Source: Mesorhizobium sp. CA8 (GTDB taxonomy: Bacteria > Pseudomonadota > Alphaproteobacteria > Rhizobiales > Rhizobiaceae). From it: a DNA stretch of 64,000 bases. The stretch spans positions 1 to 64,000 of the forward strand of contig NZ_JAIUHG010000011.1 of assembly GCF_020164955.1 (NCBI RefSeq), given 5' to 3'. A model generated the notes under the pieces. That model was not told the origin of the DNA. It worked only from the letters and a program-made list of their open reading frames with translations, and searched no databases. Both the position numbers and the translations under genes were made by a program. Below are positions 16,980 to 28,387 of the stretch, one piece after another (the first letter of the stretch is position 1; the number at the start of each line of letters is the position of its first letter).

Positions 16980-19130
16980 TCAGGCGGCGTCTTCCTCGCC
17001 GTCCGACTTTTTCTTGTCCTGGGCGATTTCCTTGCCGGTCGCCTGGTCGACGACCTTCATCGACAGGCGCACCTTGCCGCGCTCGTCGAAGCCCATCAGC
17101 TTGACCCAAACCTTGTCGCCTTCCTTGACGACGTCGGAGGTCTTGGCGACCCGCTCATTGGCAAGTTGCGAGATGTGGACGAGACCGTCGCGCGGGCCGA
17201 AGAAGTTGACGAACGCGCCGAAGTCGGCCGTCTTGACGACGGTGCCTTCGTAGATCTCGCCGACTTCCGGCTCGGCGACGATGGTGTGGATCCACTTCTT
17301 CGCCGCCTCGATCTCCTTGGCGTTCGCCGAAGCGATCTTGACCGTGCCGTCGTCCTCGATGTTGATCTTGGCGCCGGTCTTCTCGACGATCTCGCGGATC
17401 ACCTTGCCGCCGGAGCCGATGACGTCGCGGATCTTATCGGTCGGAATATGCATGACCTCGATGCGCGGCGCGAACTCGCCGAGCTCGGCGCGGGCGCCGG
17501 AGATCGCATGCGCCATCTCGCCCAGGATATGCAAGCGGCCGTCCTTGGCCTGGGCAAGCGCGATGCCCATGATTTCCTGGGTGATGCCCTCGATCTTGAT
17601 GTCCATCTGCAGCGAGGTGACACCGTTGGCGGTCCCGGCGACCTTGAAGTCCATATCGCCGAGATGGTCCTCGTCGCCCAGGATGTCGGAGAGCACCGCG
17701 AAACGCTCGCCTTCCTTGATCAAGCCCATGGCGATGCCGGCAACCGGCTTGGCCAGCGGCACGCCGGCATCCATCAGAGCCAGCGAGGTGCCGCAGACGG
17801 TCGCCATTGACGACGAACCGTTGGACTCGGTGATCTCGGAGACGACACGCAGCGTGTAGGGGAACTGGTCGGCGCTGGGCAGCATCGGGCGGATGGCGCG
17901 CCAGGCGAGCTTGCCATGGCCGATCTCGCGACGGCCCGGCGAACCCATGCGGCCGGTTTCGCCGACCGAGTAGGGCGGGAAGTTGTAGTGGAGAAGGAAC
18001 TTCTCCTTGTACATGCCGGTCAGCGAATCGACATACTGCTCGTCCTCGCCGGTGCCCAGCGTGGCGACGACCAGCGCCTGCGTCTCGCCGCGGGTGAACA
18101 GCGCCGAACCATGGGTGCGCGGCAGAACGCCGACCTCGGAGACGATCTTGCGCACGGTCTTCAGATCACGGCCGTCGATGCGCGAGCCGGTGTCGAGGAT
18201 GTTCCAGCGCACGACTTTGGCCTGGAGCTCCTTGAAGACGCTGCCGATCTGCTCGGAAGTGTACCTGGCTTCCTCGCCCTCGGCCGGAGCGAATGCGGCC
18301 TTGACCTTCGCCTTGACGGCGTCGACCGCGGCATAGCGCGACTGCTTGTCGGTGATCTTGTAGGCCTCGCGAAGCTCGTCGCCGACGACCTTCAGCATCT
18401 CGGCTTCGAGCGCGGAATAATCCGGCGCGGTGAAGTCGCGCGGCTCCTTGGCGGCGACCTCTGCCAGCTTGATGATCGCCTCGATCACCGGCTGGAAGCT
18501 CTTGTGGCCGAACATGACGGCGCCGAGCATCAGATCCTCGGAGAGTTCCTTGGCCTCGGATTCGACCATCAGCACGGCGTCGCCGGTGCCGGCGACGACG
18601 AGGTCGAGCTTGGATTCCTGCATCTCGTCGATGTGCGGGTTGAGCACATATTCGCCGTTGATGTAGCCGACGCGGGCGCCGCCGATCGGGCCCATGAAGG
18701 GCACGCCCGAAAGCGTGAGCGCGGCGGAAGTGGCGACGATCGACAGGATGTCGGGATCGTTCTCGAGGTCATGCTGGACGACGGTGACGACGATCTGGGT
18801 GTCGTTCTTGTAGCCATCGGCGAAAAGCGGGCGGATCGGACGATCGATCAGGCGGGAAACCAGCGTTTCCTTCTCGCTCGGACGGCCCTCGCGCTTGAAG
18901 TAGCCGCCCGGGATCTTGCCGGCGGCATAGGTCTTTTCCTGGTAGTTGACGGTAAGCGGGAAGAAATCGAGGCCGGGCTTCGGTTCCTTCATCGAAACGA
19001 CGGTGGCCAAAACGACGGTCTCGCCATAGGTGGCGAGCACCGCGCCATCAGCCTGGCGCGCGATCTTGCCCGTTTCCAGGATGAGCGGACGGCCGCCCCA
19101 TTCGATTTCTACTTTGTGATGATTGAACAT
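16980..19130 (-). CDS. pnp: Polyribonucleotide nucleotidyltransferase (PNPase)
   Basis: This 716-residue trimeric 3'-5' phosphorolytic exoribonuclease acts in RNA decay. Two RNase PH domains are separated by an alpha-helical linker: the first contains [18 protein letters not shown], the second [19 protein letters not shown] and the phosphate-binding [15 protein letters not shown] domain with [10 protein letters not shown] near residue 563 and an S1 domain ([17 protein letters not shown]) follow. The acidic Lys-rich tail is usual in alphaproteobacteria. It follows rpsO on the minus strand, the common rpsO-pnp order. Confidence 0.97.
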   Translation of the reverse strand: MFNHHKVEIEWGGRPLILETGKIARQADGAVLATYGETVVLATVVSMKEPKPGLDFFPLTVNYQEKTYAAGKIPGGYFKREGRPSEKETLVSRLIDRPIRPLFADGYKNDTQIVVTVVQHDLENDPDILSIVATSAALTLSGVPFMGPIGGARVGYINGEYVLNPHIDEMQESKLDLVVAGTGDAVLMVESEAKELSEDLMLGAVMFGHKSFQPVIEAIIKLAEVAAKEPRDFTAPDYSALEAEMLKVVGDELREAYKITDKQSRYAAVDAVKAKVKAAFAPAEGEEARYTSEQIGSVFKELQAKVVRWNILDTGSRIDGRDLKTVRKIVSEVGVLPRTHGSALFTRGETQALVVATLGTGEDEQYVDSLTGMYKEKFLLHYNFPPYSVGETGRMGSPGRREIGHGKLAWRAIRPMLPSADQFPYTLRVVSEITESNGSSSMATVCGTSLALMDAGVPLAKPVAGIAMGLIKEGERFAVLSDILGDEDHLGDMDFKVAGTANGVTSLQMDIKIEGITQEIMGIALAQAKDGRLHILGEMAHAISGARAELGEFAPRIEVMHIPTDKIRDVIGSGGKVIREIVEKTGAKINIEDDGTVKIASANAKEIEAAKKWIHTIVAEPEVGEIYEGTVVKTADFGAFVNFFGPRDGLVHISQLANERVAKTSDVVKEGDKVWVKLMGFDERGKVRLSMKVVDQATGKEIAQDKKKSDGEEDAA

Positions 19131-19495
19131 GTCTTGTCCTTCATATGCGGAAGGGCCGCGCCGTCCTAACGGCTACGGGTTCTCCCTTTCCTGGCTTCCT
19201 TCGGGCAGCCACGGGCAAGACAACGGGGTGCTCGATCAAATAGCGAGCAGCCTGCAATCCTGCCCCATGACCGTCCATGGGCGATTCCGAATGGCCCTCT
19301 GCGCGTTCGGAACCGGGTTTGGCCGATTGATCGGCCGGCTTTGCGCATGACGCCGGAAACCGCTGTTTCCGGAACGCGCCCTGCGCGAATTCGATTTTCG
19401 AGAGCGCATCGCGCCCAGGCATTATCGCACCGGATCATCCGATGCGCTAATGCGCGACCGGCGGGCCCTCCGAGGAAAGCCCGCCGGTCAATTCG
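19131..19495 (-). other. rpsO-pnp intergenic region with strong hairpins
   Basis: This 365-bp gap holds no credible gene. A large stem, GACCGGCGGGC at 19456-19466 pairing with GCCCGCCGGTC at 19479-19489, lies just after rpsO. It lacks a T-run on the minus strand, so it may be an RNA-processing site rather than a terminator. A perfect hairpin CCGGAAAC/GTTTCCGG is at 19353-19372. In E. coli, PNPase autoregulates through a processed hairpin in the pnp leader; a similar role here is possible but unproven. Confidence 0.5.
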
Positions 19496-19765
19496 TCAGC
19501 GACGCAGACCGAGCTTGTCGATCAGCGTCTGATAGCGCGCGTCATCCTTGCGCTTGAGGTAGTCAAGCAGGCTGCGGCGCTGGGAGACCAGAGCAAGCAG
19601 ACCACGGCGGGAATGGTTATCCTTCTTGTGATCCTTGAAGTGCTCGGTCAGGTTCTTGATGCGCTCGGAAAGGATGGCAACCTGGACTTCCGGAGATCCG
19701 GTGTCGCCCTTGGCGGTTGCGAATTCAGTCATCAATTCCTTCTTGCGATCGGCAGTGATCGACAT
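19496..19765 (-). CDS. rpsO: 30S ribosomal protein S15
   Basis: This 89-residue protein binds 16S rRNA in the platform of the small subunit. It begins [12 protein letters not shown] and contains [28 protein letters not shown] and [13 protein letters not shown], all hallmark S15 segments. The length is exactly that of the family. It precedes pnp on the same strand. Confidence 0.98.
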   Translation of the reverse strand: MSITADRKKELMTEFATAKGDTGSPEVQVAILSERIKNLTEHFKDHKKDNHSRRGLLALVSQRRSLLDYLKRKDDARYQTLIDKLGLRR

Positions 19766-19970
19766 CGTGCTTTTCCTTATCTGTTGGAGGAAACGGGACG
19801 CCCACAGCCGGGATGTCGTCCAGCAGAGGCCAGTGCAAGCGACGCGTCAGGGCGCGAAGCTGCGGCGCATATAGTGCAATTCCGGAAAAAACACCAGCCC
19901 AATTGTCAAGCCGGCTTGTCGCAGGTTCCGGTCGCGAAAACAGGCGAATTCAAAGGCTAATGCATGTCGC

Positions 19971-20060
19971 CCAGAAGTGTGCAGCGGCTCTGGAGAAACG
20001 ACATGCATCAAAACAAAGACCTAAAGCGCGTCGCCTGAATCCGTCTCGGGACGCGCTTTA
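19971..20060. repeat. Composite palindromic repeat ending at the corA stop codon
   Basis: The first part carries GCATGTCG and CGACATGC arms at about 19973-20006. The second part, 20022-20060, has arms TAAAGCGCGTC and GACGCGCTTTA (imperfect inside). The outer three bases at 20058-20060 read as the TAA stop of corA on the minus strand. The element could act as its terminator, although the T-run is short. I recognise both parts as recurrent rhizobial intergenic repeats; copy number is not testable here. Confidence 0.6.
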
Positions 20061-21152
20061 GAGCCACTTCTTCCATTTGAAGAACGCAATCAGACCGACC
20101 GCAACGATCGCCATGAACATGAGCGAGGCGGGATAGCCGTAATAGGCTTTCAGCTCGGGCATATTCCAGGGCGAGCTTTGCGGATCGAAATTCATACCCC
20201 AGACGCCGACCAGGAAAGTCAGCGGCATGAAGATCACCGAGACGATGGTCAGGTAGGAAATGACGTCGTTGGTGCGGGCCTGGGTCAGCGAGACATGCAT
20301 CTCGATCAGGCCGGTGAGCATGTCGCGCTGGTTCTCGACCAGCTCGATCAGGCGCAGCGAATGATCGAGCGTGTCGTTGAAGAAGATCTTGGTCTCGGCC
20401 TTCACGAAGGACACGTCGTTGCGGATCAGGGTCGCTAGCGCGTCCCGCATCGGCCACAGAACGCCTTTCAGCACATTGGCGTCGCGCCTCAGTTCATGCA
20501 GCTGCCGCATCTGACGCTTGTGCGGCTTGTTCAGCATCTCGTCCTCGATGCCGTCGACCGTTTCGCTCGCCGCCTCGATGGGCGGGAAATAGCTGTCGAC
20601 GATGGCATCGATCAGCGCATAGGCGAGATAGTCGGCGCCGCGCGAACGCAGACGGTTGGGCATCGCGCCGGCAATGCGCTTGCGTACCGGATCGAACGGA
20701 TCGCCCTCGCGTTCCTGGAAGGTGACGACGAAATTGCCGCCGAAGAACAGCGCGATCTGCTCGTATCTATGCGAGGTGACGTCGTCGATCATGCGCATGA
20801 CGACGAAGGCATGATTCTCGTAGAAATCCACCTTGGGCCGCTGTCCGGTGTTGACGACATCCTCCAGCGCCAGCGGGTGCAGGTTGAAGATGCGGCCGAT
20901 CTCCTCAATGAGCGGGATGTTGGCGAGCCCCGTGCAATCCAGCCACACGACAGGCCATTTCTGGCAATGGGTGTTGAGATCGTCGATCGAGGCATTATCG
21001 ATGGTTTCGTATTTCTGCGGCGAGATCAGCGTCAGTCGAAGCTCGCTTCGCCGCGCCGCCGGATCGGCGATAAGCGTGCCGGGCGACGCGCCGACAGGTG
21101 GTCGACGGGTTTTCAGCGGCGCCCGCTTCTTGCCAGTGTCAGCCTTGGCCAT
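20058..21152 (-). CDS. corA: CorA-family magnesium/cobalt transporter
   Basis: This 364-residue inner-membrane pentameric channel protein has a long N-terminal cytosolic domain and two C-terminal membrane helices (about 303-325 and 337-358). The signature GMN is present in VGVWGMNFDPQSSP between them, where it forms the selectivity loop. The frame is open to 21308, but the ATG at 21152 (MAKADTGKKRA) fits the family better. The very C-terminus is positively charged (FFKWKKWL), as in CorA. Substrate is Mg2+ or a related divalent ion by family. Confidence 0.92.
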   Translation of the reverse strand: MAKADTGKKRAPLKTRRPPVGASPGTLIADPAARRSELRLTLISPQKYETIDNASIDDLNTHCQKWPVVWLDCTGLANIPLIEEIGRIFNLHPLALEDVVNTGQRPKVDFYENHAFVVMRMIDDVTSHRYEQIALFFGGNFVVTFQEREGDPFDPVRKRIAGAMPNRLRSRGADYLAYALIDAIVDSYFPPIEAASETVDGIEDEMLNKPHKRQMRQLHELRRDANVLKGVLWPMRDALATLIRNDVSFVKAETKIFFNDTLDHSLRLIELVENQRDMLTGLIEMHVSLTQARTNDVISYLTIVSVIFMPLTFLVGVWGMNFDPQSSPWNMPELKAYYGYPASLMFMAIVAVGLIAFFKWKKWL

Positions 21153-21198
21153 GAGATCCCTGAAGTATCGGCACTCAGCGGAGCTTAGACGACCGGAT

Positions 21199-22158
21199 TC
21201 ACCCGGCAAAGACCCGCTTGGGCTTGAACATACCCTGCTCGATGGCGCCGATGGCCACGAGCTTGCCGCGCGCTGTGGCGCAAGCCTCCTCGGCCTCGAC
21301 CGGCGCATCGCGGCCGCGAATGATGACGGGATTGCCGAGGCGGATCTTCATTGCCGCGTCGTCGCTGACGGCGACCTGTGGCAGGCAGTCGAGCGCTACC
21401 GCCGTTTCGACCAGCAGCGCGTCGATGGCGCTGAAATCGATCGGTGCCTCGGCTTCGTCCGGGGCCGCTTCCGTCTTGTCGCCAAAGCGGGCTGATTCCA
21501 GCTCGGCAACCGTGACGAAATCCTCCGGCGTGAATGGCTCGACCTCGACGCGGCGCAGTTCGGCGATGTGGCCGAAGCAGCCCAGGTCGCGACCCATGTC
21601 GCGGGCCAGCGAGCGTACATAGGTGCCTTTGCCGCATTCGACCTCGAAGACGGTTTTGTCGGCGCCATGCTCGACGATGTCGAGGCGGCCGATCTCGATC
21701 TCGCGCGCCGGGATCTCGACCGTCTCGCCGTCGCGGGCAAGATCGTAGGCCCGCTCGCCGGCAATTTTGATGGCGGAGAATTGTGGCGGCGTCTGCATGA
21801 TGACGCCGGTGTAGTTCGGCAGCAGCGCCCTCACTTCAGCCTCGGACGGGCGACGATCGGAGCTTTTGGTCACCGGGCCTTCGAGGTCGTCGGTCGAACG
21901 CTCCTCGCCCCAGGCAACGGTGAAGCGGTAGATCTTGGCGCCGTCCTGCACATAAGGAACGGTCTTGGTCGCCTCGCCGAGCGCGATCGGCAGCATGCCG
22001 GAGGCGAGCGGATCGAGCGTGCCGGCATGGCCGGCCTTCTCGGCCTGGAACAGCCATTTGATCTTAGAGACGGCCTCGGTCGAGCCCATGCCGACCGGCT
22101 TGTCCAGCACCACCCAGCCGGAGACCGGCCGCCCCTTCTTCTTGCCGCGACGCGCCAC
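21199..22158 (-). CDS. truB: tRNA pseudouridine(55) synthase TruB
   Basis: This 319-residue enzyme makes pseudouridine 55 in the T-arm of tRNAs. The catalytic Asp is about residue 49 in [13 protein letters not shown], and [17 protein letters not shown] plus [14 protein letters not shown] are typical. The start is a GTG at 22158 whose first base is the last base of the rbfA stop (TAGTG), giving tight coupling. The N-terminus is Lys/Arg-rich ([14 protein letters not shown]). It closes the nusA-infB-rbfA-truB gene set, followed by corA after a short gap. Confidence 0.95.
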   Translation of the reverse strand: MARRGKKKGRPVSGWVVLDKPVGMGSTEAVSKIKWLFQAEKAGHAGTLDPLASGMLPIALGEATKTVPYVQDGAKIYRFTVAWGEERSTDDLEGPVTKSSDRRPSEAEVRALLPNYTGVIMQTPPQFSAIKIAGERAYDLARDGETVEIPAREIEIGRLDIVEHGADKTVFEVECGKGTYVRSLARDMGRDLGCFGHIAELRRVEVEPFTPEDFVTVAELESARFGDKTEAAPDEAEAPIDFSAIDALLVETAVALDCLPQVAVSDDAAMKIRLGNPVIIRGRDAPVEAEEACATARGKLVAIGAIEQGMFKPKRVFAG

Positions 22159-22574
22159 TATTCCTCGTCCTTGTCGTTGTTCTTGCCATCGTCGAGATCG
22201 CGCGCGACTTCGGGCGATTTCAGCAGTTCGTTTATCTTCGCGAAATTGTCGAAGGACGTGTCGAGCCGGAAGCGGAACTCCGGCATGTACTTCATCTGCC
22301 TGAGCGCGCCGGAGGCGCGGCCGCGGATGAATTTCGCGTGCTTGTTGAGCGCCTCGACCACTGCGCCCGTATCGGCCGCACCAAGCGGCGAGACGAAGGC
22401 GGTGGCGATCTTGAGATCGGGCGACATGCGTACCTCGGAGACCGAGACGACGCTGTTCTCGATCACCGGATCGATGATCTCGCCGCGCTGCAAGGTCTCG
22501 GAAAGGGCATGGCGCACCTGCTCGCCGACGCGCAGCATGCGCTGGGAGGGGCCTGACGGTGTCGAACGGGGCAT
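22158..22574 (-). CDS. rbfA: 30S ribosome-binding factor RbfA
   Basis: This 138-residue cold-shock assembly factor binds the 30S subunit and helps mature the 16S rRNA 5' end. It has the KH-like fold segments [19 protein letters not shown]-like [14 protein letters not shown] and [12 protein letters not shown], and an acidic C-terminal tail rich in Asp, Asn and Lys. The ATG at 22574 is preceded by AGGAAAA; upstream codons in the same frame to 22619 are not supported by the family. It overlaps truB by one base. Confidence 0.94.
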   Translation of the reverse strand: MPRSTPSGPSQRMLRVGEQVRHALSETLQRGEIIDPVIENSVVSVSEVRMSPDLKIATAFVSPLGAADTGAVVEALNKHAKFIRGRASGALRQMKYMPEFRFRLDTSFDNFAKINELLKSPEVARDLDDGKNNDKDEE

Positions 22575-22697
22575 TTTTCCTGGGTCCTGAATCGTGCGCG
22601 GGATGGGACCACGCCGCATGTCTCAAATGCATGAGCGGCCTTGGGCGGCAGCCTTGCGGCCGCCGCCCGTTTTTCATTTCGGCAAGTATATCCGAAT

Positions 22698-25277
22698 TTA
22701 GAGCGTCCTGCTCACCATCTCGACGCGGAAGCACTCGATGATGTCACCGACGCGCATGTCCTCGTAGTTCTGGAAGGCCATGCCACATTCCTGGCCGCCC
22801 GGCACTTCCGAAACCTCGTCCTTGAAGCGCTTGAGCGTCTTCAGCGTGCCTTCGTGGACGACGACGTTGTCGCGGATCAGGCGCACGCCCGCGCCACGCT
22901 CGACCTTGCCTTCGGTGACGCGGCAGCCGGCGATCTTGCCGATCTTCGAGATGTCGAAGATCTCAAGGATCTCGGCATTGCCGATGAAGGTCTCGCGCCG
23001 CTCCGGCGAAAGCATGCCGGAAAGGGCCGCCTTCACGTCGTCGACGAGATTGTAGATGATCGAGTAGTAGCGGATCTCGATGCCCGCGGCAGCCGCCGCG
23101 GTGCGCGCCTGCGCGTTGGCGCGCACGTTGAAGCCGATGATCGCGGCACCGGACGTCTCGGCCAGCGAGACGTCGCTTTCGGTGATGCCGCCGGCGCCCG
23201 AATGGACGATCCGCACCCTGACCTCGTCGTTGCCGAGCTTTTCGAGAGCGGCATTGATCGCCTCTATGGAGCCCTGCACGTCGCCCTTGATGACCAGCGG
23301 GAATTCCTTCAGCCCGCTCGTCTGCAGCTGCGACATCATCTGCTCAAGCGAGCCGCGCTGGCCGGCATGTCTGGCCACCGCCTTGTCGCGCGCCAGGCGC
23401 TGACGGTACTCGGTGATCTCACGGGCGCGCGCCTCGTTGTTGACGACGGCGAAGCGGTCGCCTGCCTGGGGCGTGCCCTGGAGTCCGAGCACCTCGACCG
23501 GCATTGCCGGCGGCGCTTCCGGCACATGTTCGCCGCGATCGTTGACGAGCGCACGCACACGGCCCCACTCATTGCCGGCGACGATGATGTCGCCAGGCAT
23601 CAGCGTGCCGGTCTGCACCAGCACGGTGGCGACCGGGCCACGGCCCTTGTCCAGCTGCGCCTCGATGACCGCGCCTTCGGCGGTGCGGTCCGGGTTGGCC
23701 TTGAGGTCGAGGACTTCGGCCTGCAGCAGGATAGCTTCCAAGAGCTTGTCGAGATTGATGCCCTTGGTCGCCGAAACCTCGACGTCCAGCACCTCGCCGC
23801 CCATCGATTCCACGAACACTTCGTGGCGCAGCAGCTCGGTCCGCACCTTCTGCGGGTCGGCGTCGCGCTTGTCGATCTTGTTGATCGCCACGATGATCGG
23901 CACGCCGGCCGCCTTGGCATGGTTGATCGATTCGATCGTCTGCGGCATCACGCTGTCGTCGGCCGCCACCACCAGCACCGCGATGTCGGTGACCTGGGCG
24001 CCGCGGGCGCGCATGGCCGTGAAGGCGGCGTGGCCGGGCGTGTCGATGAAGGTGATCTTTTGACCGTTCTTCTCGATCTGGTAGGCACCGATGTGCTGGG
24101 TGATGCCGCCGGCCTCGCCGGAGACGACATTGGCGTTGCGGATGGCGTCGAGCAGCGAGGTCTTGCCGTGGTCGACATGGCCCATAATGGTCACGACCGG
24201 AGGACGCGACACAAGGTCTTCCGGGCGGTCGGCGATGTTAAACAGGCCTTCCTCGATGTCGGACTCGGCGACGCGGCGGACGGTGTGGCCGAATTCGGAA
24301 GCCACCAGCTCGGCCGTGTCGGCGTCGATGACATCGCCCGGCTTCAGGATTTGGCCCTGCTTCATGAAGTACTTGACCACGTCCACGGCGCGCTCGGACA
24401 TGCGCTGCGCCAGTTCCTGGATGGTGATGGTTTCGGGCAGGATCACTTCGCGCATGACTTTCTCGCGCGGCTCATTATGAAGCGCGCGTTTGAATTTTTC
24501 CTGGCGGCGACGCATCGACGACAGCGAGCGGGCGCGCGCGTCGTCATCCGACAGCGCCGAGTTCAGCGTCAGCTTGCCGCGGCGGCGATCTTCCTCTCCC
24601 TTGGTCGGCTTGGCCGGGCGAGCCACTTCCGGCGTCGCAAGACGGCGCGGCGGTGCGCTGGCTGCGCCACCGGTACCGGTGCGCCTGGGCTTCGCCTCTT
24701 CCTCGTCATCGGCCGTGGCGACGTCGGCGGCCTGCGGCGCGCGCCGGCGAGCCTCCTCTTCGGCACGACGGCGGGATTCGGCCTCGGCCTGCAGGCGCGC
24801 TTCTTCCTCGGCCTGACGGCGCGCGGATTCGTCACGCTCGCGCTTGCGGCGTTCCTCTTCCTCGGCGCGGCGCTTGGCATCTTCCTGAGCGCGCAGGCGA
24901 TCCTCGGCCTCGCGGGCCTTGGAGCCTTCCAGTGCCTTGCGGCGCGCTTCCATCTCGCCGCGCGAGAGTTCGTTCAGAACCATGCCGGAACGCTCCGGCG
25001 GCGGAGTCGGCGCCTTGGGCGCTTCCTGTACGGCAGGCGCTGCTGCGACAGGAGCAGCGGCGGGCTTAGGCGTGAAGACGGACGGCGCCACCGGCTCCGG
25101 CTTGTCGCCGGGCAGCGAGAACTTGCGTTTCTTGGTCTCCACGACGACCGACTTGGTGCGGCCATGCGAGAAATTCTGGCGCACGGTGCCCTGCTCGAGG
25201 CCGGGGCGCTTCAGCGTCAAGGTCTTCTTCGGCGTAACGCTCAACGTCTTGTCGTCGCCCGATTTCGTATCGCTCAT
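22698..25277 (-). CDS. infB: Translation initiation factor IF-2
   Basis: This 859-residue GTPase delivers initiator fMet-tRNA to the 30S subunit. A long low-complexity N-terminal region rich in Glu, Arg and Ala (about residues 110-200) precedes the IF2-N domain. The G domain has [13 protein letters not shown] near residue 365, DTPGHAAF and NKIDK. C-terminal beta-barrel domains end with RVEMVSRTL. The ATG overlaps the rulR stop, so rulR and infB are coupled. On the opposite strand the same bases also form a very long open frame, which is a coding shadow. Confidence 0.97.
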   Translation of the reverse strand: MSDTKSGDDKTLSVTPKKTLTLKRPGLEQGTVRQNFSHGRTKSVVVETKKRKFSLPGDKPEPVAPSVFTPKPAAAPVAAAPAVQEAPKAPTPPPERSGMVLNELSRGEMEARRKALEGSKAREAEDRLRAQEDAKRRAEEEERRKRERDESARRQAEEEARLQAEAESRRRAEEEARRRAPQAADVATADDEEEAKPRRTGTGGAASAPPRRLATPEVARPAKPTKGEEDRRRGKLTLNSALSDDDARARSLSSMRRRQEKFKRALHNEPREKVMREVILPETITIQELAQRMSERAVDVVKYFMKQGQILKPGDVIDADTAELVASEFGHTVRRVAESDIEEGLFNIADRPEDLVSRPPVVTIMGHVDHGKTSLLDAIRNANVVSGEAGGITQHIGAYQIEKNGQKITFIDTPGHAAFTAMRARGAQVTDIAVLVVAADDSVMPQTIESINHAKAAGVPIIVAINKIDKRDADPQKVRTELLRHEVFVESMGGEVLDVEVSATKGINLDKLLEAILLQAEVLDLKANPDRTAEGAVIEAQLDKGRGPVATVLVQTGTLMPGDIIVAGNEWGRVRALVNDRGEHVPEAPPAMPVEVLGLQGTPQAGDRFAVVNNEARAREITEYRQRLARDKAVARHAGQRGSLEQMMSQLQTSGLKEFPLVIKGDVQGSIEAINAALEKLGNDEVRVRIVHSGAGGITESDVSLAETSGAAIIGFNVRANAQARTAAAAAGIEIRYYSIIYNLVDDVKAALSGMLSPERRETFIGNAEILEIFDISKIGKIAGCRVTEGKVERGAGVRLIRDNVVVHEGTLKTLKRFKDEVSEVPGGQECGMAFQNYEDMRVGDIIECFRVEMVSRTL

Positions 25278-25924
25278 TCCATATCCTCTGCGGCATCATC
25301 TTCGTCAGCAACGGCCGCAAGCATTGCCAGATCGTTCGGGGTACCGCCCCGATATCGGTCGAGCGCAACAACGCGCTTCTCAACCGCCAGTCCCGCGTCC
25401 TGCGCGAGGACGGCAGCATGTATCACATTTGTACCCCCCAATGCCAAGCTCAACTCGGCCTCGGGGAAAAGTTTGTAGGCAAGGATGGCGGGGCCGCCGA
25501 GATGGACAGTTGCCCGCCGCGCCTGACTGATCTTGCGGACGCCATCGTCCGAAGCCTCGGTCGCATGCAGCACAAGCAGCGCCTGGCCGTCGCGCACCGC
25601 GCCTTCGACCTTGGCGGCGCCAAGAACGACGGCACCCGCCTTGCGAGCAAGACCGAGCATGCCCAGAGCGGATCTGGAGAGCAGCCCGTCGACCATGGCG
25701 CCGATGTCGGCCGGAACGGTCACCTGTGCCTTGAAAGCACGGGCAAACAGGTTCTTCGCCGCTGCCTTCTCGATATGTAGGCGATCGGCGGTGACCCAGC
25801 AACCGCGGCCGGGCAGATTTCTCTTAATGTCCGGAACGACGGCCGAATCCGGGCCGACGACGAAGCGGATCAGTTCATCCGCTTCGGCCTGCCTGCGCGT
25901 AACGATGCAAGTGCGATCGTTCAT
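25274..25924 (-). CDS. RNA-binding protein, YlxR (DUF448) and L7Ae-like domains
   Basis: This 216-residue protein combines an N-terminal YlxR domain ([19 protein letters not shown] and [12 protein letters not shown]) with a C-terminal ribosomal L7Ae-like domain ([18 protein letters not shown]). Such proteins sit between nusA and infB in most alphaproteobacteria and are thought to bind RNA, as here. A GTG at 25933 would add three residues; the ATG at 25924 has GGACGAG just upstream and is preferred. The stop overlaps the infB start by 4 bp. Exact biochemical role is not established. Confidence 0.88.
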   Translation of the reverse strand: MNDRTCIVTRRQAEADELIRFVVGPDSAVVPDIKRNLPGRGCWVTADRLHIEKAAAKNLFARAFKAQVTVPADIGAMVDGLLSRSALGMLGLARKAGAVVLGAAKVEGAVRDGQALLVLHATEASDDGVRKISQARRATVHLGGPAILAYKLFPEAELSLALGGTNVIHAAVLAQDAGLAVEKRVVALDRYRGGTPNDLAMLAAVADEDDAAEDME

Positions 25925-25956
25925 CTCGTCCACGGGCTTTGCGATTGGTGGTCACC

Positions 25957-27552
25957 TCACGCACCGACGGTTTCGTCGGCCGCTGTCTCTTCGGCGGCGA
26001 GCTCTTCCTCGGTGATCCATCCGGCCTGCTTGCGGGCGGCAAGCACCATCTGCTCGGCCTCGGCGCGCGAGACGCCGTGGCTGGCGAGCACGCCCGGATA
26101 GACCTTGGTCTCGCCGTCCTTGCGCTCTTTCCAGCCGATCAGGTCGTCGGCGGCATAGCCGGCGAAGTCCTCGATGGTCTTCACGCCGTCCTCGCCGAGC
26201 GTGACCATCATGGCGGTGGTGACGCCGGGGATCTCGCGCAGCTCGTCCTTGACGCCCAGCGCCTTGCGCTTTTCGTCATGCTCGGCCTCGATCTTTTCCA
26301 GATATTCGCGGGCGCGGGCCTGGATTTCCGAAGCGGTGTCCTCGTCGAAGCCGTCGATCGAGGAGATTTCGCCCGGATCGACATAGGCGACTTCCTCGAC
26401 GCTGGTGAAGCCTTCGGAGGCAAGCACCTGGCCGACCATCTCGTCGACGTCGAGAGCTTCCATGAAGAGCGCCGAACGCTCGACAAATTCCTTCTGGCGG
26501 CGCTCGCTCTCTTCCTGCTCGGTCAGGATGTCGATATCCCAGCCGGTGAGCTGCGAGGCCAGGCGCACGTTCTGGCCGCGGCGCCCGATGGCCAGCGACA
26601 GCTGGTCGTCGGGCACCACCACCTCGATGCGCTCGGCATCCTCGTCGAGCACCACCTTGGCGACCTCGGCCGGCTGCAGCGCGTTGACGATGAAGGAAGC
26701 GGCCGAAGGCGACCACGGAATGATGTCGATCTTCTCGCCCTGCAACTCGCCGACCACCGCCTGGACGCGGCTGCCGCGCATGCCGACGCAGGCGCCGACC
26801 GGATCGATCGAGGAATCGCGCGAGATGACGGCGATCTTGGCGCGCGAGCCCGGATCGCGGGCGACCGACTTGATCTCGATGATGCCGTCGTAGATTTCCG
26901 GCACTTCCATGGTGAAGAGCTTGGCCATGAACTGCGGATGGGTGCGCGACAGGAAGATCTGCGGGCCGCGCTGCTCGCGGCGAACGTCATAGACATAGGC
27001 CCGCACGCGGTCGCCATATTTGTAGTTCTCGCGCGGGATCAGCTCGTCGCGGCGGATGATCGCCTCGCCACGGCCGAGATCGACGATGACGTTGCCGTAT
27101 TCGACGCGCTTGACGGTGCCGTTGACGATCTCGCCGATGCGATCCTTGTATTCGTCGTATTGGCGGTCGCGCTCGGCCTCGCGCACCTTCTGCACGATGA
27201 CCTGCTTGGCCGACTGGGCGGCGATGCGGCCGAAATCCATCGGCGGCAGCTGCTCGGCGATGAAGTCGCCGAGCTGGGCGTCGGGATTGCGCTCGCGCGC
27301 CGTGGAAAGCGCGATCTGCGTCGCGTAGTCCTCGACCTTCTCGACCACTTCCATCAGCCGCTGCAGCTTCATCTCGCCGGTGTTCGGGTTGATGTCTGCG
27401 CGGATGTTGGTCTCCTGGCCATAGCGGGAGCGCGCCGCCTTCTGGATCGCGTCGGCCATGGCGGCGATGACGATCTGCTTGTCGATCGACTTTTCACGCG
27501 CGACCGCGTCGGCGATCTGCAGCAGTTCAAGCCTGTTGGCGCTTACAACCAT
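25957..27552 (-). CDS. nusA: Transcription termination/antitermination factor NusA
   Basis: This 531-residue RNA polymerase-binding protein modulates pausing, termination and antitermination. The order is: N-terminal domain starting [18 protein letters not shown], an S1 domain ([21 protein letters not shown]), two KH domains including [18 protein letters not shown], and a C-terminal pair of acidic helix-hairpin-helix repeats. It lies between rimP and rulR on the minus strand with short gaps, the standard rimP-nusA-infB operon. Confidence 0.97.
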   Translation of the reverse strand: MVVSANRLELLQIADAVAREKSIDKQIVIAAMADAIQKAARSRYGQETNIRADINPNTGEMKLQRLMEVVEKVEDYATQIALSTARERNPDAQLGDFIAEQLPPMDFGRIAAQSAKQVIVQKVREAERDRQYDEYKDRIGEIVNGTVKRVEYGNVIVDLGRGEAIIRRDELIPRENYKYGDRVRAYVYDVRREQRGPQIFLSRTHPQFMAKLFTMEVPEIYDGIIEIKSVARDPGSRAKIAVISRDSSIDPVGACVGMRGSRVQAVVGELQGEKIDIIPWSPSAASFIVNALQPAEVAKVVLDEDAERIEVVVPDDQLSLAIGRRGQNVRLASQLTGWDIDILTEQEESERRQKEFVERSALFMEALDVDEMVGQVLASEGFTSVEEVAYVDPGEISSIDGFDEDTASEIQARAREYLEKIEAEHDEKRKALGVKDELREIPGVTTAMMVTLGEDGVKTIEDFAGYAADDLIGWKERKDGETKVYPGVLASHGVSRAEAEQMVLAARKQAGWITEEELAAEETAADETVGA

Positions 27553-27598
27553 TGTCTTTCTCCCGATTTCGCACCGGGCATACGGCCCGGCTACTCAA

Positions 27599-28231
27599 TC
27601 AACTTTCCTGTTCGGTTTCGTTTTCTTCGTCCGCGCCGGCGTCTTGCGCTTCGCCGCGGCGTTTCCTGGCATCCTTGCGCGCCCGGTTGTCCTTCGACAG
27701 GGCATCGCGGATGAGATCGTCGGTCAGCACGAGCCGGGCCTCGGCGATCGCGTCATAGGGCACGCGTACCGTCGGCTCCTCGCCATAGGCCGCCTTGTCG
27801 CGCTCGACCAGGATGCCGTCGGCGTCAGCCTCGGCGATCTTACCCTTGAAACGCTTGCGGTCGCCGATGAGAACCGATGTTTCCAGCTTGACCAGATGGC
27901 CGGTCCAGGCGGTGAAGTCCGATTTGCGCACCAGCGGCCGGTCGATGCCGGGCGAAGACACTTCGAGATGATACGCCTTTTCGATCGGATCATCGACATC
28001 GAGCGCCGGCGACACGGCGCGGCTGACCTCTTCGCAATCCTCGACGGTCATGGTGCCATCTTCGCGTTCGGCCATGATCTGCAGCGTCAGCCCGTTCTGG
28101 CCGGTCAACTGCACCCGCACGAGACGGAAGCCGATGGCCTTGAGCACCGGCTGCACGATCAGCGCGATGCGTGCATCGATGCCGCTTTCGCGGATGATAC
28201 GGTCGTCGGCCTCGCTTGCCGCAGCAGTCAT
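27599..28231 (-). CDS. rimP: Ribosome maturation factor RimP
   Basis: This 210-residue protein is needed for 30S maturation. The N-terminal domain shows [19 protein letters not shown] and [13 protein letters not shown], the most conserved RimP segments. The C-terminal domain ends in a charged Lys/Arg/Glu tail longer than in E. coli, common in alphaproteobacteria. It is the first gene of the rimP-nusA-infB operon, so the operon promoter should be in 28232-28387, directly after the toxin-antitoxin pair. Confidence 0.94.
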   Translation of the reverse strand: MTAAASEADDRIIRESGIDARIALIVQPVLKAIGFRLVRVQLTGQNGLTLQIMAEREDGTMTVEDCEEVSRAVSPALDVDDPIEKAYHLEVSSPGIDRPLVRKSDFTAWTGHLVKLETSVLIGDRKRFKGKIAEADADGILVERDKAAYGEEPTVRVPYDAIAEARLVLTDDLIRDALSKDNRARKDARKRRGEAQDAGADEENETEQES

Positions 28232-28387
28232 CAGATCCCTGTCGTTTTTGGCTTCCGGCCGGTGGGTAATAAAAAAGAGCGGGACCGGGTGGACCCACTC
28301 TTCGTCATACCGACCAAGAATTTGAGGCTGATATAGACGATTGCCGCCGGCGTTTCAAGCCTCCAGGCACAGAGGGTGCCCCTCACC

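Noticed and set aside
19456..19489. A rho-independent terminator for rpsO
   Set aside because: The stem is strong, but the minus strand lacks a T-run, and rpsO-pnp read-through is usual; it is recorded only as a hairpin in the intergenic region.
22641..25478. A 945-residue open frame opposite infB
   Set aside because: Its sequence is low-complexity and has no domain; it is a shadow of infB caused by high GC and codon bias.
25939..27714. A 591-residue open frame opposite nusA
   Set aside because: It is antisense to the well-supported nusA gene, with no recognisable features.
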